A stretch of DNA of 33,340 bases from Porphyromonadaceae bacterium UBA7332 (GTDB taxonomy: Bacteria; Bacteroidota; Bacteroidia; Bacteroidales; UBA7332): NCBI GenBank assembly GCA_002471225.1, contig DKPO01000020.1, positions 1 through 33,340 of the forward strand, written 5' to 3'. The translations under genes were made by a program, and so were the position numbers. Of the stretch, positions 24,001 to 31,100 are shown in pieces (within the stretch, counting starts at the first letter, position 1; the number at the start of each line of letters is the position of its first letter). The notes beneath the pieces were generated by a model. That model searched no databases, was not told where the DNA came from, and saw only the letters and a list, made by a program, of their open reading frames with translations.

Positions 24001-24920
24001 AATAAAATGCCCTTTTCATCTTCCTTCCAGTAGTCCCTGTTATAAGCATTTAAATGTCCTTGATAGAACCCGAATTTCGGAAGAAGAACCGGGTTTCCGG
24101 TTAATTGATAGAAATCATTCAAAATAGGAACAGCTCCATCGTTGATCATGAAAAATACATCCAGATAATTATCTTCATGATGTAAATCTACAATAGAAGG
24201 ATCTTTAGATCCGAAATCATATTTTCCTTTTTTGAATGTGTGCCACATCATACCATAGCCATTCGTTGACCAGTAAAATGGAGTAGGAGATGCAACACCT
24301 CCATCAGTCCAACTATTCTGATTTTCGATGGAAATTGCTTTTCCTTTATGAGAGAAGCGTCCGTTTTGTACACCACCTCCATAAAAATATTCATTTGGAT
24401 TGCCTTTTAGGCTAAGAGTTACTTTTTTCTCTTCAAATGTGGCAGGTTTTATTTCTTCAAAAGCTACTTGACCTGTTTTCAGATTTATAGCTTTCATTGT
24501 AGAATTCTGTTTATTCAGAATTAATTTGATTTTGTCAGTTTCGATAATGACATCGTTATTGTCATTAGCCAGATTTAACTTCGATAAATCTTTTCGGGGG
24601 TTATCTACTAATATAATTGCATCGGGTTTTGCCTCAGGCCGGCGGATAATTCCTCCATTGTTATCCTGAAAGATGCGAAAAATATTGTCACCATAGAAAT
24701 CAATAAACATACTTTTGTTGTCAGATAGTAGGACTTCAATTGTAGTCGGATTGATTTGTCTGGCACTAAGAATAGATTGTGTTTTTTGAGTTACTTCTTG
24801 TTCTGTAGCGAATGGGGTTTGAGTACTTGCATAAATAGGTAAAACAGGTGCTGCAAGACTTAATCCAACCGCTAAGCAAACAGCTTTATGCTGTTTCCTT
24901 TGTTTGGACTGTTTTTTCAT
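21048..24920 (-). CDS. Secreted multimodular GH31 glycosidase with dockerin and cohesin-like domains
   Basis: A 1290-residue exported enzyme. The signal peptide covers residues 1-31, cut near PIYA. Residues about 45-700 form the GH31 N-terminal beta domain and catalytic barrel: Asp429 in LKTDVAW is the likely nucleophile and Asp481 in WSGDQVGG the likely acid/base. GH31 enzymes cleave alpha-linked glycans with retention. The GWLLPNDGYG and TDVAWVGAGYSFG motifs suggest the alpha-N-acetylgalactosaminidase branch, but alpha-glucosidase, alpha-galactosidase or xylosidase is not excluded. A beta domain with EYDDDGTTEAY follows. Then come FN3 (about 865-948), F5/8C (CBM32-like, about 955-1090), a dockerin-like pair of Ca loops (DINNDRLINRND and DLNKNDLIDAYD, about 1097-1155) and a cohesin-like beta domain (about 1165-1290). 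No SusC/D partners are nearby. It is a single gene with a terminator. Confidence 0.93.
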   Translation of the reverse strand: MKKQSKQRKQHKAVCLAVGLSLAAPVLPIYASTQTPFATEQEVTQKTQSILSARQINPTTIEVLLSDNKSMFIDFYGDNIFRIFQDNNGGIIRRPEAKPDAIILVDNPRKDLSKLNLANDNNDVIIETDKIKLILNKQNSTMKAINLKTGQVAFEEIKPATFEEKKVTLSLKGNPNEYFYGGGVQNGRFSHKGKAISIENQNSWTDGGVASPTPFYWSTNGYGMMWHTFKKGKYDFGSKDPSIVDLHHEDNYLDVFFMINDGAVPILNDFYQLTGNPVLLPKFGFYQGHLNAYNRDYWKEDEKGILFEDGKRYKEAQKDNGGVKESLNGEKGNYQFSARAVIDRYKNHDMPLGWLLPNDGYGAGYGQTETLDGNIENLRQLAEYAQKNGVEIGLWTQSDLHPKPEISPLLQRDIVKEVKDAGVRVLKTDVAWVGAGYSFGLNGITDVAQIMTYYGNDARPFIISLDGWAGTQRYAGIWSGDQVGGVWEYIRFHIPTYIGSGLSGQPNISSDMDGIFGGKNSNVNIRDFQWKTWTPMELNMDGWGANEKYPHALGEPATSINRHYLKLKSELMPYAYSIAKESVDGLPMIRAMFLEYPNAYTLGKSTQYQFLYGPYFLVAPIYQETKMDELGNDIRNTIYLPEGQWIDYFNGDVYEGNTIINNFETPIWKLPVFVKAGAIIPMTNPNNNVAEINKNLRIYEIYPSGQTQFTEYDDDGTTEAYRQGEGATTVIKSSVLPKGKLEISVSKTEGNFKGFVANKVTEFKINATQNPKKVQAEIGNKKVKLTQVNSLEAFNQNVNVYYFNQAPELNQFAKPGSDFAKVEMKKNPQIWIKLQNTNIAQNTIEVTVDGFEYAPANRLLVSTGTLSAPANAQVSEENTEAYTLKPTWNKVSNADYYEIEFNNMLYSTIKDNELLFEDLSAETPYTFKLRAVNKDGKSDWTTFGATTKSNPLEFAIQGIQGETSCENQGGQGIAKLFDFDEGNTWHTKWGAEAVPFDVIMDLQTINQLDKFHYLPRSEKGNGILLKGKVFTSMDKKHWKEAGTFDWANDTEEKIFLFTEKPTSRYVKLEVTEGAGKYGSGTELYVFKVPGTESYLPGDINNDRLINRNDYTSYMNYTGLRRGDADFEGYISNGDLNKNDLIDAYDISVVATRLDGGINKDKVEPVEGSIIMVPSKKQYNAGETVDIVVKGKDLRSVNALSFAIPYASQDYEFVTIEPLNMKKMDNLTNDRLHTNGQKALYPTFINVGKQEALEGSMDLFVIKLKARRNVKFDLQAIDGFLVDKMLNTVNF

Positions 24921-24955
24921 TATTAATTTAATTCATTAATATTAGGTTACGGTTG

Positions 24956-24963
24956 CGAAGATA
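24956..24963 (-). promoter_or_regulatory. Possible -7 element of the GH31 promoter
   Basis: On the minus strand TATCTTCG, one mismatch from TAnnTTTG, followed by CAACC as at pyrG. No good -33. The predicted leader is about 30 bases. Weak call. Confidence 0.3.
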
Positions 24964-25131
24964 TGAATTTGTACTGATTTGTAAGCGAAATGCCAATAAA
25001 TAAGCGCTAATTATGAAATATTTAACAGATAAATATTTGATTCATTGACATAACGAAAAGTTATGAGTTGTAAAAATGGTTATAAAGAGGATAGGGATTT
25101 GCTGCTTGGTATCAGTAAAGGGGAAATAAAA

Positions 25132-25186
25132 AACCTCTTTAGCTTCAGATGAATTAAAGAGCATCTGAAAGCTAAAGAGGTTATTT
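25132..25186 (-). terminator. Rho-independent terminator of the NlpE-like gene
   Basis: A 20-bp stem with a single bulged A (25132-25151 with 25162-25182) and a 10-base loop. It has A-rich left flank and T-rich right flank, so it could act both ways. It lies 26 bases after the stop at 25209. Confidence 0.9.
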
Positions 25187-25208
25187 TTATACTGATAGAG
25201 TGTCTTTC

Positions 25209-25976
25209 TTACATGAATTGTTTATTCAAGCTAAATGCCACTCCTTGAGAATTGGTAAATGTGATTTGCGAGTCATTTGAGTTATACATTGCCTGCGGAG
25301 CAAGATAAGGATCATTGTTTGTATAGAACAATGCAAGCTTGCCCAGATCAGTGAAAGACCAATGTCCATAGGTAGCATTCAGTAAATTACCTGTATTCAT
25401 ATTGAATGTACGAATGGTGAATGAATAATTTCCATGCATAGTCAAAATGGCTTTAAGCATAGGTCCATTACCGGGAGCTTCACTTACTCCGACATAAGTG
25501 CCTATTACATTGCTGTTAATTGGGCAGTTTTCGCCCATAGTCATATTATTCAAATAAGTAACAACCAATGATTGTTCCATCTTTTCCTGATGAATGAATC
25601 CACGGAACGAAGCCAGATTCATTTTAAAATCATAATATTTATGGTGGCCATATTTATCCATAACAGCCTGATATTGGTCCGATTTCTGAACAGGCAGAGA
25701 TCTTCCGGTAGCACAATCTAAGAAGTAAAGTTTATCACCATCAACATAAAATTGTCCACTGAAGTAAAAATTGGATTGAGATACTACTACAGGTCCTATA
25801 CCACCACCTTGGAAAGGAATTATCGGTCCTGCTTTTTGCTGATCCTGAGGGATAATTACCGGACCCGGACCCATGCCAGGTTGAAAGTTTTGTTTAGTTA
25901 TGCTTTGTTGAGCCACCATGCTCCCGCTACCCATTAAAATAGTACCCATAATAGTGGCTAAAATTATTTTCTTCAT
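25209..25976 (-). CDS. Exported NlpE-like two-domain protein
   Basis: A 255-residue protein with a cleavable signal peptide (MKKIILATIMGTILMGSGSMVAQ) and no lipobox Cys. A Gly/Pro-rich linker with three related steps (GPVIIP, GPIIPF, GPVVVS) covers about residues 36-66. The first folded part (FYFSGQFYVDGDKLYFLDCATGR and LPVQKSDQYQAVMDKYG) resembles the DCxTGxxxPV region next to NlpE domains in lipoproteins. The second (NVIGTYVGVSEAPGNGPMLKAILTMHG) resembles the start of an NlpE beta barrel but lacks the PCADC cysteines. Location should be periplasm or surface. The assignment rests on pattern recognition only. It is divergently placed to dnaK over a 315-bp regulatory region and has its own terminator. 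Function is unknown; envelope-stress or copper roles are possible by analogy. Confidence 0.65.
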   Translation of the reverse strand: MKKIILATIMGTILMGSGSMVAQQSITKQNFQPGMGPGPVIIPQDQQKAGPIIPFQGGGIGPVVVSQSNFYFSGQFYVDGDKLYFLDCATGRSLPVQKSDQYQAVMDKYGHHKYYDFKMNLASFRGFIHQEKMEQSLVVTYLNNMTMGENCPINSNVIGTYVGVSEAPGNGPMLKAILTMHGNYSFTIRTFNMNTGNLLNATYGHWSFTDLGKLALFYTNNDPYLAPQAMYNSNDSQITFTNSQGVAFSLNKQFM

Positions 25977-26103
25977 TGCAACGAAAATTTATAAAATTGA
26001 AAAATTAGAAAATTAATCACTATTCATAGAACAAATTCTACTCTACGATAGTTTTATATGCAAACCGCAAAGAATGAAATAAATTATCATTTAACGTAAG
26101 TTT

Positions 26104-26164
26104 CTGACAAAATGTCTTATTTGAATTTCGTTTGACATCTTTTATTTCCTTCAAGCTGTCAAAA
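26104..26164 (+). promoter_or_regulatory. Candidate activator-binding boxes upstream of dnaK (CTGNCAAAA)
   Basis: CTGACAAAA (26104-26112) and CTGTCAAAA (26156-26164) are in the same orientation with starts exactly 52 bases apart, about five helical turns. Between them lies TTTGACA (26131-26137), which forms a perfect 7-bp inverted repeat with TGTCAAA (26157-26163). They sit roughly 65-125 bases before the predicted sigma-54 start, the usual place for enhancer-binding activators. The grpE promoter carries CTGCCAAAA in inverted pair. Confidence 0.5.
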
Positions 26165-26200
26165 TTTACATAATAGCATAAGAAAAATGATTTATTTGTT

Positions 26201-26217
26201 TTGGCACGCACTTTGCA
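26201..26217 (+). promoter_or_regulatory. Sigma-54 (RpoN) promoter of dnaK
   Basis: TTGGCACG (26201-26208), four bases, then TTGCA (26213-26217) is an exact match to the -24/-12 consensus YTGGCACG-N4-TTGCW, with 12 bases from the second G to the C. The predicted start near 26228 gives a leader of about 64 bases to the dnaK ATG. No good TAnnTTTG element is evident in the same place. Confidence 0.75.
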
Positions 26218-26291
26218 AATAGATAAATCGAAATCGATAATCTCACTGAGGTTATCTTAATTAATGAATAATAAACTAAACTATATAAATT

Positions 26292-28187
26292 ATGGGAAAG
26301 ATAATTGGAATTGACTTAGGTACAACCAACTCATGTGTTGCAGTTCTGGAAGGAAATGAACCGGTTGTAATTTCAAATAGCGAAGGTCGTCGTACTACAC
26401 CTTCAATTGTTGCTTTTATTGATGGCGGCGAGAGAAAAGTGGGTGATCCTGCAAAACGTCAAGCTATCACTAATCCTACTAATACAGTTTATTCGATTAA
26501 ACGTTTCATGGGTGAAACTTATGATCGTGTACAAAAAGAAATTGAACGCGTACCTTATAAAGTAGTTCGTGGTGATAATAATACACCTCGTGTTGACATT
26601 AATGGTCGTTTATATACACCACAAGAAATTTCTGCGATGGTTCTTCAAAAAATGAAGAAAACAGCTGAAGATTATCTTGGAACTGAAGTAACAGAAGCAG
26701 TTATTACAGTACCGGCATACTTTAATGATGCACAACGTCAGGCTACTAAAGAAGCTGGTGAAATCGCTGGTTTGAAAGTACAACGTATCATCAATGAACC
26801 AACTGCAGCTGCATTAGCTTATGGTTTGGATAAAGTACACAAAGATATGAAGATCGCGGTATTCGACCTTGGTGGTGGTACTTTCGATATTTCAGTACTT
26901 GAATTAGGTGACGGTGTATTCGAAGTTCGTTCAACAAATGGTGATACTCACTTAGGTGGTGATGATTTTGACCAGGTAATTATTGACTGGCTGGCTCAAT
27001 CATTCTTAACTGACGAAGGTATTGATTTACGTAAAGATCCAATGGCTCTTCAACGTTTGAAAGAAGCTGCTGAAAAAGCTAAAATTGAGCTTTCAAGTTC
27101 AACTTCTACAGAGATCAATCTACCTTATATCATGCCTGTTAATGGTATTCCTAAACACTTGGTTAAAACTTTAACTCGTGCTCAATTCGAACAATTGGCA
27201 GATAGATTAATCCAGGCAACTTTGGAACCATGTCGTCAGGCAATGAAAGATGCAGGTTTGAATCCTTCAGAAATTGACGAAGTAATCTTAGTAGGTGGAT
27301 CTACTCGTATTCCTGCAATTCAGGAAATTGTACAAAAATTCTTCGGTAAAGCTCCTTCTAAAGGTGTAAACCCTGATGAAGTTGTAGCTGTAGGTGCTGC
27401 TATCCAAGGTGGTGTATTGACAGGAGACGTGAAAGATGTATTGTTACTAGACGTAACTCCGCTTTCATTAGGTATCGAAACTATGGGTGGTGTAATGACT
27501 AAGTTGATTGAAGCAAATACTACGATTCCTACTAAGAAATCAGAAGTATTCTCTACAGCAGCTGATAACCAACCTTCTGTAGAAATTCATATCCTACAAG
27601 GAGAACGTCCGATGGCTAACCAAAATAAATCATTAGGTCGTTTCCACTTAGACGGAATTCCATCAGCTCCACGTGGTGTACCTCAAATCGAAGTTATTTT
27701 TGATATCGACGCGAATGGTATTCTTAACGTAACAGCTAAAGATAAAGGTACAGGTAAAGAACAAAATATCCGTATCGAAGCTTCATCAGGACTTTCAGAT
27801 GCAGAAATCCAAAGAATGAAAGAAGAAGCTGCAGCAAATGCTGATGCTGATGCTCGTGAAAAAGAAAAAGTAGAAAAAATCAACAAAGCTGACTCAATGA
27901 TTTTCCAAGTTGAAAAACAATTGAAAGAGCTTGGTGATAAGATTCCAGCTGATAAAAAAGCTCCGGTTGAATCTGCTTTAGCTAAATTGAAAGAAGAGCA
28001 TAAAAATCAAAATATTGCAGGTATCGATAATGCAATTTCTGAATTAGAAGCTGCTATGCATGCAATTTCTCAAGATCTTTACAACGCTCAGCAACAAGCT
28101 GGTGGCGCTCAACCTAATCCAGGACAACAAGAAGGTCCTAAAAATGACGGTGGCGTAACAGATGTTGACTTCGAAGAAGTAAAATAA
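26292..28187 (+). CDS. dnaK: Chaperone protein DnaK (Hsp70)
   Basis: A 631-residue Hsp70 that binds and releases exposed hydrophobic peptides in an ATP cycle driven by DnaJ and GrpE. The nucleotide-binding domain begins with IGIDLGTTNSCVAVLEG and has VITVPAYFNDAQRQATKEAG, the phosphate loop FDLGGGTFDISVLE and the adenine-contact motif ILVGGSTRIPAIQ. The hydrophobic linker VLLLDVTPLSLGIE leads into the substrate-binding beta domain, then the helical lid and a disordered Gln/Gly tail ending DVDFEEVK. All parts are intact. Upstream lies an exact sigma-54 promoter; downstream a terminator separates it from htpG. No hrcA or CIRCE element is seen. Confidence 0.98.
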   Translation: MGKIIGIDLGTTNSCVAVLEGNEPVVISNSEGRRTTPSIVAFIDGGERKVGDPAKRQAITNPTNTVYSIKRFMGETYDRVQKEIERVPYKVVRGDNNTPRVDINGRLYTPQEISAMVLQKMKKTAEDYLGTEVTEAVITVPAYFNDAQRQATKEAGEIAGLKVQRIINEPTAAALAYGLDKVHKDMKIAVFDLGGGTFDISVLELGDGVFEVRSTNGDTHLGGDDFDQVIIDWLAQSFLTDEGIDLRKDPMALQRLKEAAEKAKIELSSSTSTEINLPYIMPVNGIPKHLVKTLTRAQFEQLADRLIQATLEPCRQAMKDAGLNPSEIDEVILVGGSTRIPAIQEIVQKFFGKAPSKGVNPDEVVAVGAAIQGGVLTGDVKDVLLLDVTPLSLGIETMGGVMTKLIEANTTIPTKKSEVFSTAADNQPSVEIHILQGERPMANQNKSLGRFHLDGIPSAPRGVPQIEVIFDIDANGILNVTAKDKGTGKEQNIRIEASSGLSDAEIQRMKEEAAANADADAREKEKVEKINKADSMIFQVEKQLKELGDKIPADKKAPVESALAKLKEEHKNQNIAGIDNAISELEAAMHAISQDLYNAQQQAGGAQPNPGQQEGPKNDGGVTDVDFEEVK

Positions 28188-28240
28188 ATTTAAGTTATTG
28201 TCCTGATTCATTGCGAATCATCCAGTAATTAAATCATACT

Positions 28241-28305
28241 AAGGGCTATGAATTTCGGACTTAAGAGAGATCTTTAGGTTCTTAGTTCATAGCTCTTATT
28301 TTTTT
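28241..28305 (+). terminator. Terminator between dnaK and htpG
   Basis: A 12-bp outer stem with one G-U pair (28241-28252 with 28286-28297) and further inner pairing, then a run of T. It lies 53 bases after dnaK and ends about 33 bases before the htpG start, so an htpG promoter would have to overlap it, or htpG is fed by read-through. Confidence 0.8.
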
Positions 28306-28338
28306 AACGAACAAACCTTGAATAATTAAATACAAACT

Positions 28339-30390
28339 ATGCAAAAAGGACATATTGGTGTTACTACGGATAACATCTTCCCGATTATTAAGAAGTTTTT
28401 ATATAGCGATCATGATATCTTTTTACGCGAATTGGTATCAAACGCTGTTGATGCTACACAGAAATTAAAAACGTTATCTTCTGTTGGTGAGTTTAAAGGC
28501 GAAACAGGTGATCTGAAAGTATATGTCAAACTTGATGAAAAAGCTGGTACGCTGACTGTTTCTGATAATGGTATCGGTATGACAGCCGAAGAAATTGATA
28601 AATATATCAATCAGATTGCATTTTCAGGTGCAGAAGAGTTTCTTGAAAAATATAAAAACGATGCGAATGCAATCATCGGTCATTTCGGTTTAGGCTTTTA
28701 TTCATCATTTATGGTGTCTAAAAAAGTTGAAATCGTAACTAAATCGTATAAAGAGGGGGCTCAGGCAGTACGTTGGTCTTGTGATGGTACTCCCGAATAT
28801 AAAATAGAAAATATTGATAAAGCTCAGAGAGGTACTGATATTGTACTTTATATCGATGATGAAAACAAGGAATTCCTTGAAAAATCAAAAATAGAAGAGC
28901 TGTTGAAAAAATACTGCCGCTTCTTACCTGTTCCTGTTATTTTCGGAAAAAAACAAGAATGGAAAGATGGAAAATACGTTGATACTGACGAAGACAATCA
29001 AATCAATGAAACAAATCCGGCATGGACTCGTAAACCGTCTGAATTAACAGATGAAGATTACAAGAAATTCTATCAGGATTTATATCCGATGTCTGAAGAA
29101 CCATTATTCTGGATTCACCTGAATGTGGATTATCCTTTCAAATTGACTGGTATTCTTTATTTCCCTAAAGTGAAGAATAGCATGGAATTGCAACGCAATA
29201 AAATTCAGTTGTATTGCAACCAGGTATTTGTTACAGATTCAGTAGAAGGTATCGTTCCTGAATTCCTGACTTTGCTTCATGGTGTGATTGACTCTCCTGA
29301 TATTCCTTTGAATGTGTCTCGTTCATATTTACAAAGTGATAGCAATGTGAAGAAAATCTCAAATCACATTACGAAAAAAGTAGCTGACAGATTACAGGAA
29401 ATCTTTAATCAGGATCGCGCTAAATTTGAAGAAAAATGGGATAGTCTGAAAATCTTTATCCAATATGGTATGCTGACAGACGAGAAATTCGCCGAGCGTG
29501 CCGAGAAATTCGTTTTATTGAAAAACGTAGATGATAAATTCTATACGTTGGAAGAATATAAAACGTTGGTTTCCGGAAGTCAGACAGATAAAGACGGTAA
29601 TACTATTTATTTATACACGACAGATAAAGAATCTCAATTCAGCTATATAGAAATTGCGAAATCCAAAGGCTACGATGTCTTATTGATGGATGGTCAGTTA
29701 GACACACATTTCGCATCGAAAATGGAACAAAAACTTGAGAAAACTCAATTTGTACGTGTTGATAGCGACGTGATTGATAATATTATTCGTAAAGATCATA
29801 AAGCCGAAGTAACTTTATCAGAAGATGAAAAAACATCTTTAGATATTATGTTCAAATCTCAAATGCCTAAAGTTGAGAAAACTGAGTTTATCGTTACTTT
29901 CGAAGCTTTAGGTGAGAATGCTCAGCCTATTATTATCACACAAGCTGAATTCGTACGTCGTATGAAAGAGATGGCAGCTATGAATCCAATGTATAATTTA
30001 TATGGAGAAATGCCGGAAACTTTCAATATGGTTATCAATGCGGATCACCCTGTAACAAAACGTTTGTTAGCAGAAGAAGAGACTGCATGCTCTGCTGAAT
30101 TAAAACCTTTGGTTGATAAAATTCATTCATTGGAACAATATCAGAAAGATTTGAATGCAACTCACGCAAACAAAAAAGATGACGAAATACCACCAATCGA
30201 AAAAGCTGATTTGGAAAAAACAGCTAAAGAATTGTCAGAATTGGGTGAACAGCGTTCAGGTATTTTATCTCGTTATGCTGCCGATAATAAATTAGTACGT
30301 CAATTGATTGATATTGCACTTCTTTCAAATGGCCAGTTAAAAGGTGAAGCTTTGAGCAACTTCATTAAACGTAGTGTAGATTTATTGTAA
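28339..30390 (+). CDS. htpG: Chaperone protein HtpG (Hsp90)
   Basis: A 683-residue cytosolic Hsp90, an ATP-driven dimeric chaperone. The N-terminal ATPase domain (GHKL fold) has Glu and Asn in FLRELVSNAVDATQKL, DNGIGMTAEEI and the lid segment GHFGLGFYSSFMVS. The middle domain includes the catalytic-loop region DIPLNVSRSYLQSD with its conserved Arg. The C-terminal domain ends RSVDLL, with no MEEVD motif as expected in bacteria. It is slightly longer than enterobacterial HtpG, due to a charged stretch (NATHANKKDDEIPPIEKADL) near the C-terminal dimerisation helices. It follows dnaK on the same strand; no separate promoter is evident. A strong terminator follows. Confidence 0.97.
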   Translation: MQKGHIGVTTDNIFPIIKKFLYSDHDIFLRELVSNAVDATQKLKTLSSVGEFKGETGDLKVYVKLDEKAGTLTVSDNGIGMTAEEIDKYINQIAFSGAEEFLEKYKNDANAIIGHFGLGFYSSFMVSKKVEIVTKSYKEGAQAVRWSCDGTPEYKIENIDKAQRGTDIVLYIDDENKEFLEKSKIEELLKKYCRFLPVPVIFGKKQEWKDGKYVDTDEDNQINETNPAWTRKPSELTDEDYKKFYQDLYPMSEEPLFWIHLNVDYPFKLTGILYFPKVKNSMELQRNKIQLYCNQVFVTDSVEGIVPEFLTLLHGVIDSPDIPLNVSRSYLQSDSNVKKISNHITKKVADRLQEIFNQDRAKFEEKWDSLKIFIQYGMLTDEKFAERAEKFVLLKNVDDKFYTLEEYKTLVSGSQTDKDGNTIYLYTTDKESQFSYIEIAKSKGYDVLLMDGQLDTHFASKMEQKLEKTQFVRVDSDVIDNIIRKDHKAEVTLSEDEKTSLDIMFKSQMPKVEKTEFIVTFEALGENAQPIIITQAEFVRRMKEMAAMNPMYNLYGEMPETFNMVINADHPVTKRLLAEEETACSAELKPLVDKIHSLEQYQKDLNATHANKKDDEIPPIEKADLEKTAKELSELGEQRSGILSRYAADNKLVRQLIDIALLSNGQLKGEALSNFIKRSVDLL

Positions 30391-30447
30391 TATTCGATTA
30401 TTCGCAATATATCCATCTGATGATGGATACAATTTTACTCTTTATCC

Positions 30448-30487
30448 GAAAAGGCTACTGTAATGCTTGCATTGCAGTAGCCTTTTT
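30448..30487 (+). terminator. Rho-independent terminator after htpG
   Basis: An 18-bp stem with one G-U pair (30448-30465 with 30468-30485) closed by a 2-base gap, followed by T-run. It lies 57 bases after the stop. Confidence 0.92.
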
Positions 30488-30675
30488 TATTATCAAATTT
30501 CTTTTAGATCTTGTCTTTTGCTGACTTTTTGCATTTTTATAATTGCTCAGAATGAGATCATTTCAACTCCAGGAAATATGTACTCAAATATGCGCCTTAT
30601 TGCTGTTTATGTAAGATGTTTATAATCAGGTCTGTAGTTTGAAATAGCGAATTTTATAGTATGCAGACTAAATTA

Positions 30676-30812
30676 GATACGTACTTCGTGATATTTTCAT
30701 ACGTATGTACATAAAAAAACAAAGGGCGAAAAATTCAAAACAAACCGTATAATTTAAAAGATACGGTTTGAAAATTTAAAGAAACGGTGTATCTTTTGAA
30801 AATAGACCGTAT
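30676..30812. repeat. Second cluster of repeat families D and B
   Basis: Family D: GATACGTAC at 30676-30684 and the palindrome CATACGTATG at 30698-30707. Family B: the perfect 10-bp inverted repeat CAAACCGTAT (30741-30750) and ATACGGTTTG (30761-30770), ACGGTGTATCT at 30784-30794, which is the exact reverse complement of the copy at 20511-20521, and a diverged AGACCGTATAC near 30804. Units are spaced about 20 bases. Confidence 0.75.
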
Positions 30813-30994
30813 ACAGTAACGAAATACAGGTAAAAGAGTATTTAAAACACCTGTTTAATAGAATTTTCAGAAGATATTTCATCTCAAATCAGAGAGGTCT
30901 GGGAATTAGCAAAAAGATAGATGTAATCAGTGTTTTGTGACAAGATGATTATGTGATTCTTTTTGTGGAAATGATGAACAGATTCACTTGGCAA

Positions 30995-31059
30995 GTTCCA
31001 TAAAAATAAAGGCGATAGAATCAGCTAACTGATCATATCGCCTTTTATTTTTATGGAAC
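30995..31059 (-). terminator. Very long hairpin / terminator of the LruC gene
   Basis: Arms 30995-31017 and 31036-31059 pair over 23 bp with a single bulged T. The enclosed 18 bases can add a small TCAG/CTGA stem. It holds GGCGATA / TATCGCC flanked by A/T runs, so it works as a terminator on both strands. The length extends well past what termination needs. Confidence 0.8.
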
Positions 31060-31100
31060 GTCCTATATAATTAGATTATATGGCAAAAAATAGCTGTATG

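Larger units (their letters stand above)
25977..26291. other. Divergent regulatory region of the NlpE-like gene and dnaK
   Basis: This 315-bp region has no gene. Its right half holds three TGACA/TGTCA-type boxes and an exact sigma-54 promoter element for dnaK. Its left half (25977-26090) is AT-rich and must carry the promoter of the NlpE-like gene; a TTTG / TAGAATTTG pair on the minus strand around 26035-26070 is only a loose match. Confidence 0.7.
30391..31100. other. Gene-free region between htpG and the LruC gene
   Basis: These 710 bp separate converging genes. They contain the htpG terminator, a repeat cluster at 30676-30812 that shares families B and D with the region at 20.4-20.75 kb, about 150 bp with nothing recognisable (30840-30990), and a very long hairpin at 30995-31059 that acts as the LruC-gene terminator. 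No credible open frame or RNA gene. Confidence 0.75.

Noticed and set aside
24920..25030. Sigma-54 promoter for the GH31 gene
   Set aside because: The minus strand has TTGGCA about 75 bases upstream of the start, but the -12 position reads TTAC rather than TTGC; only half the element is present.
26100..26291. CIRCE/HrcA operator upstream of dnaK
   Set aside because: The inverted repeats seen (TTTGACA/TGTCAAA, GACA/TGTC) do not match TTAGCACTC-N9-GAGTGCTAA.
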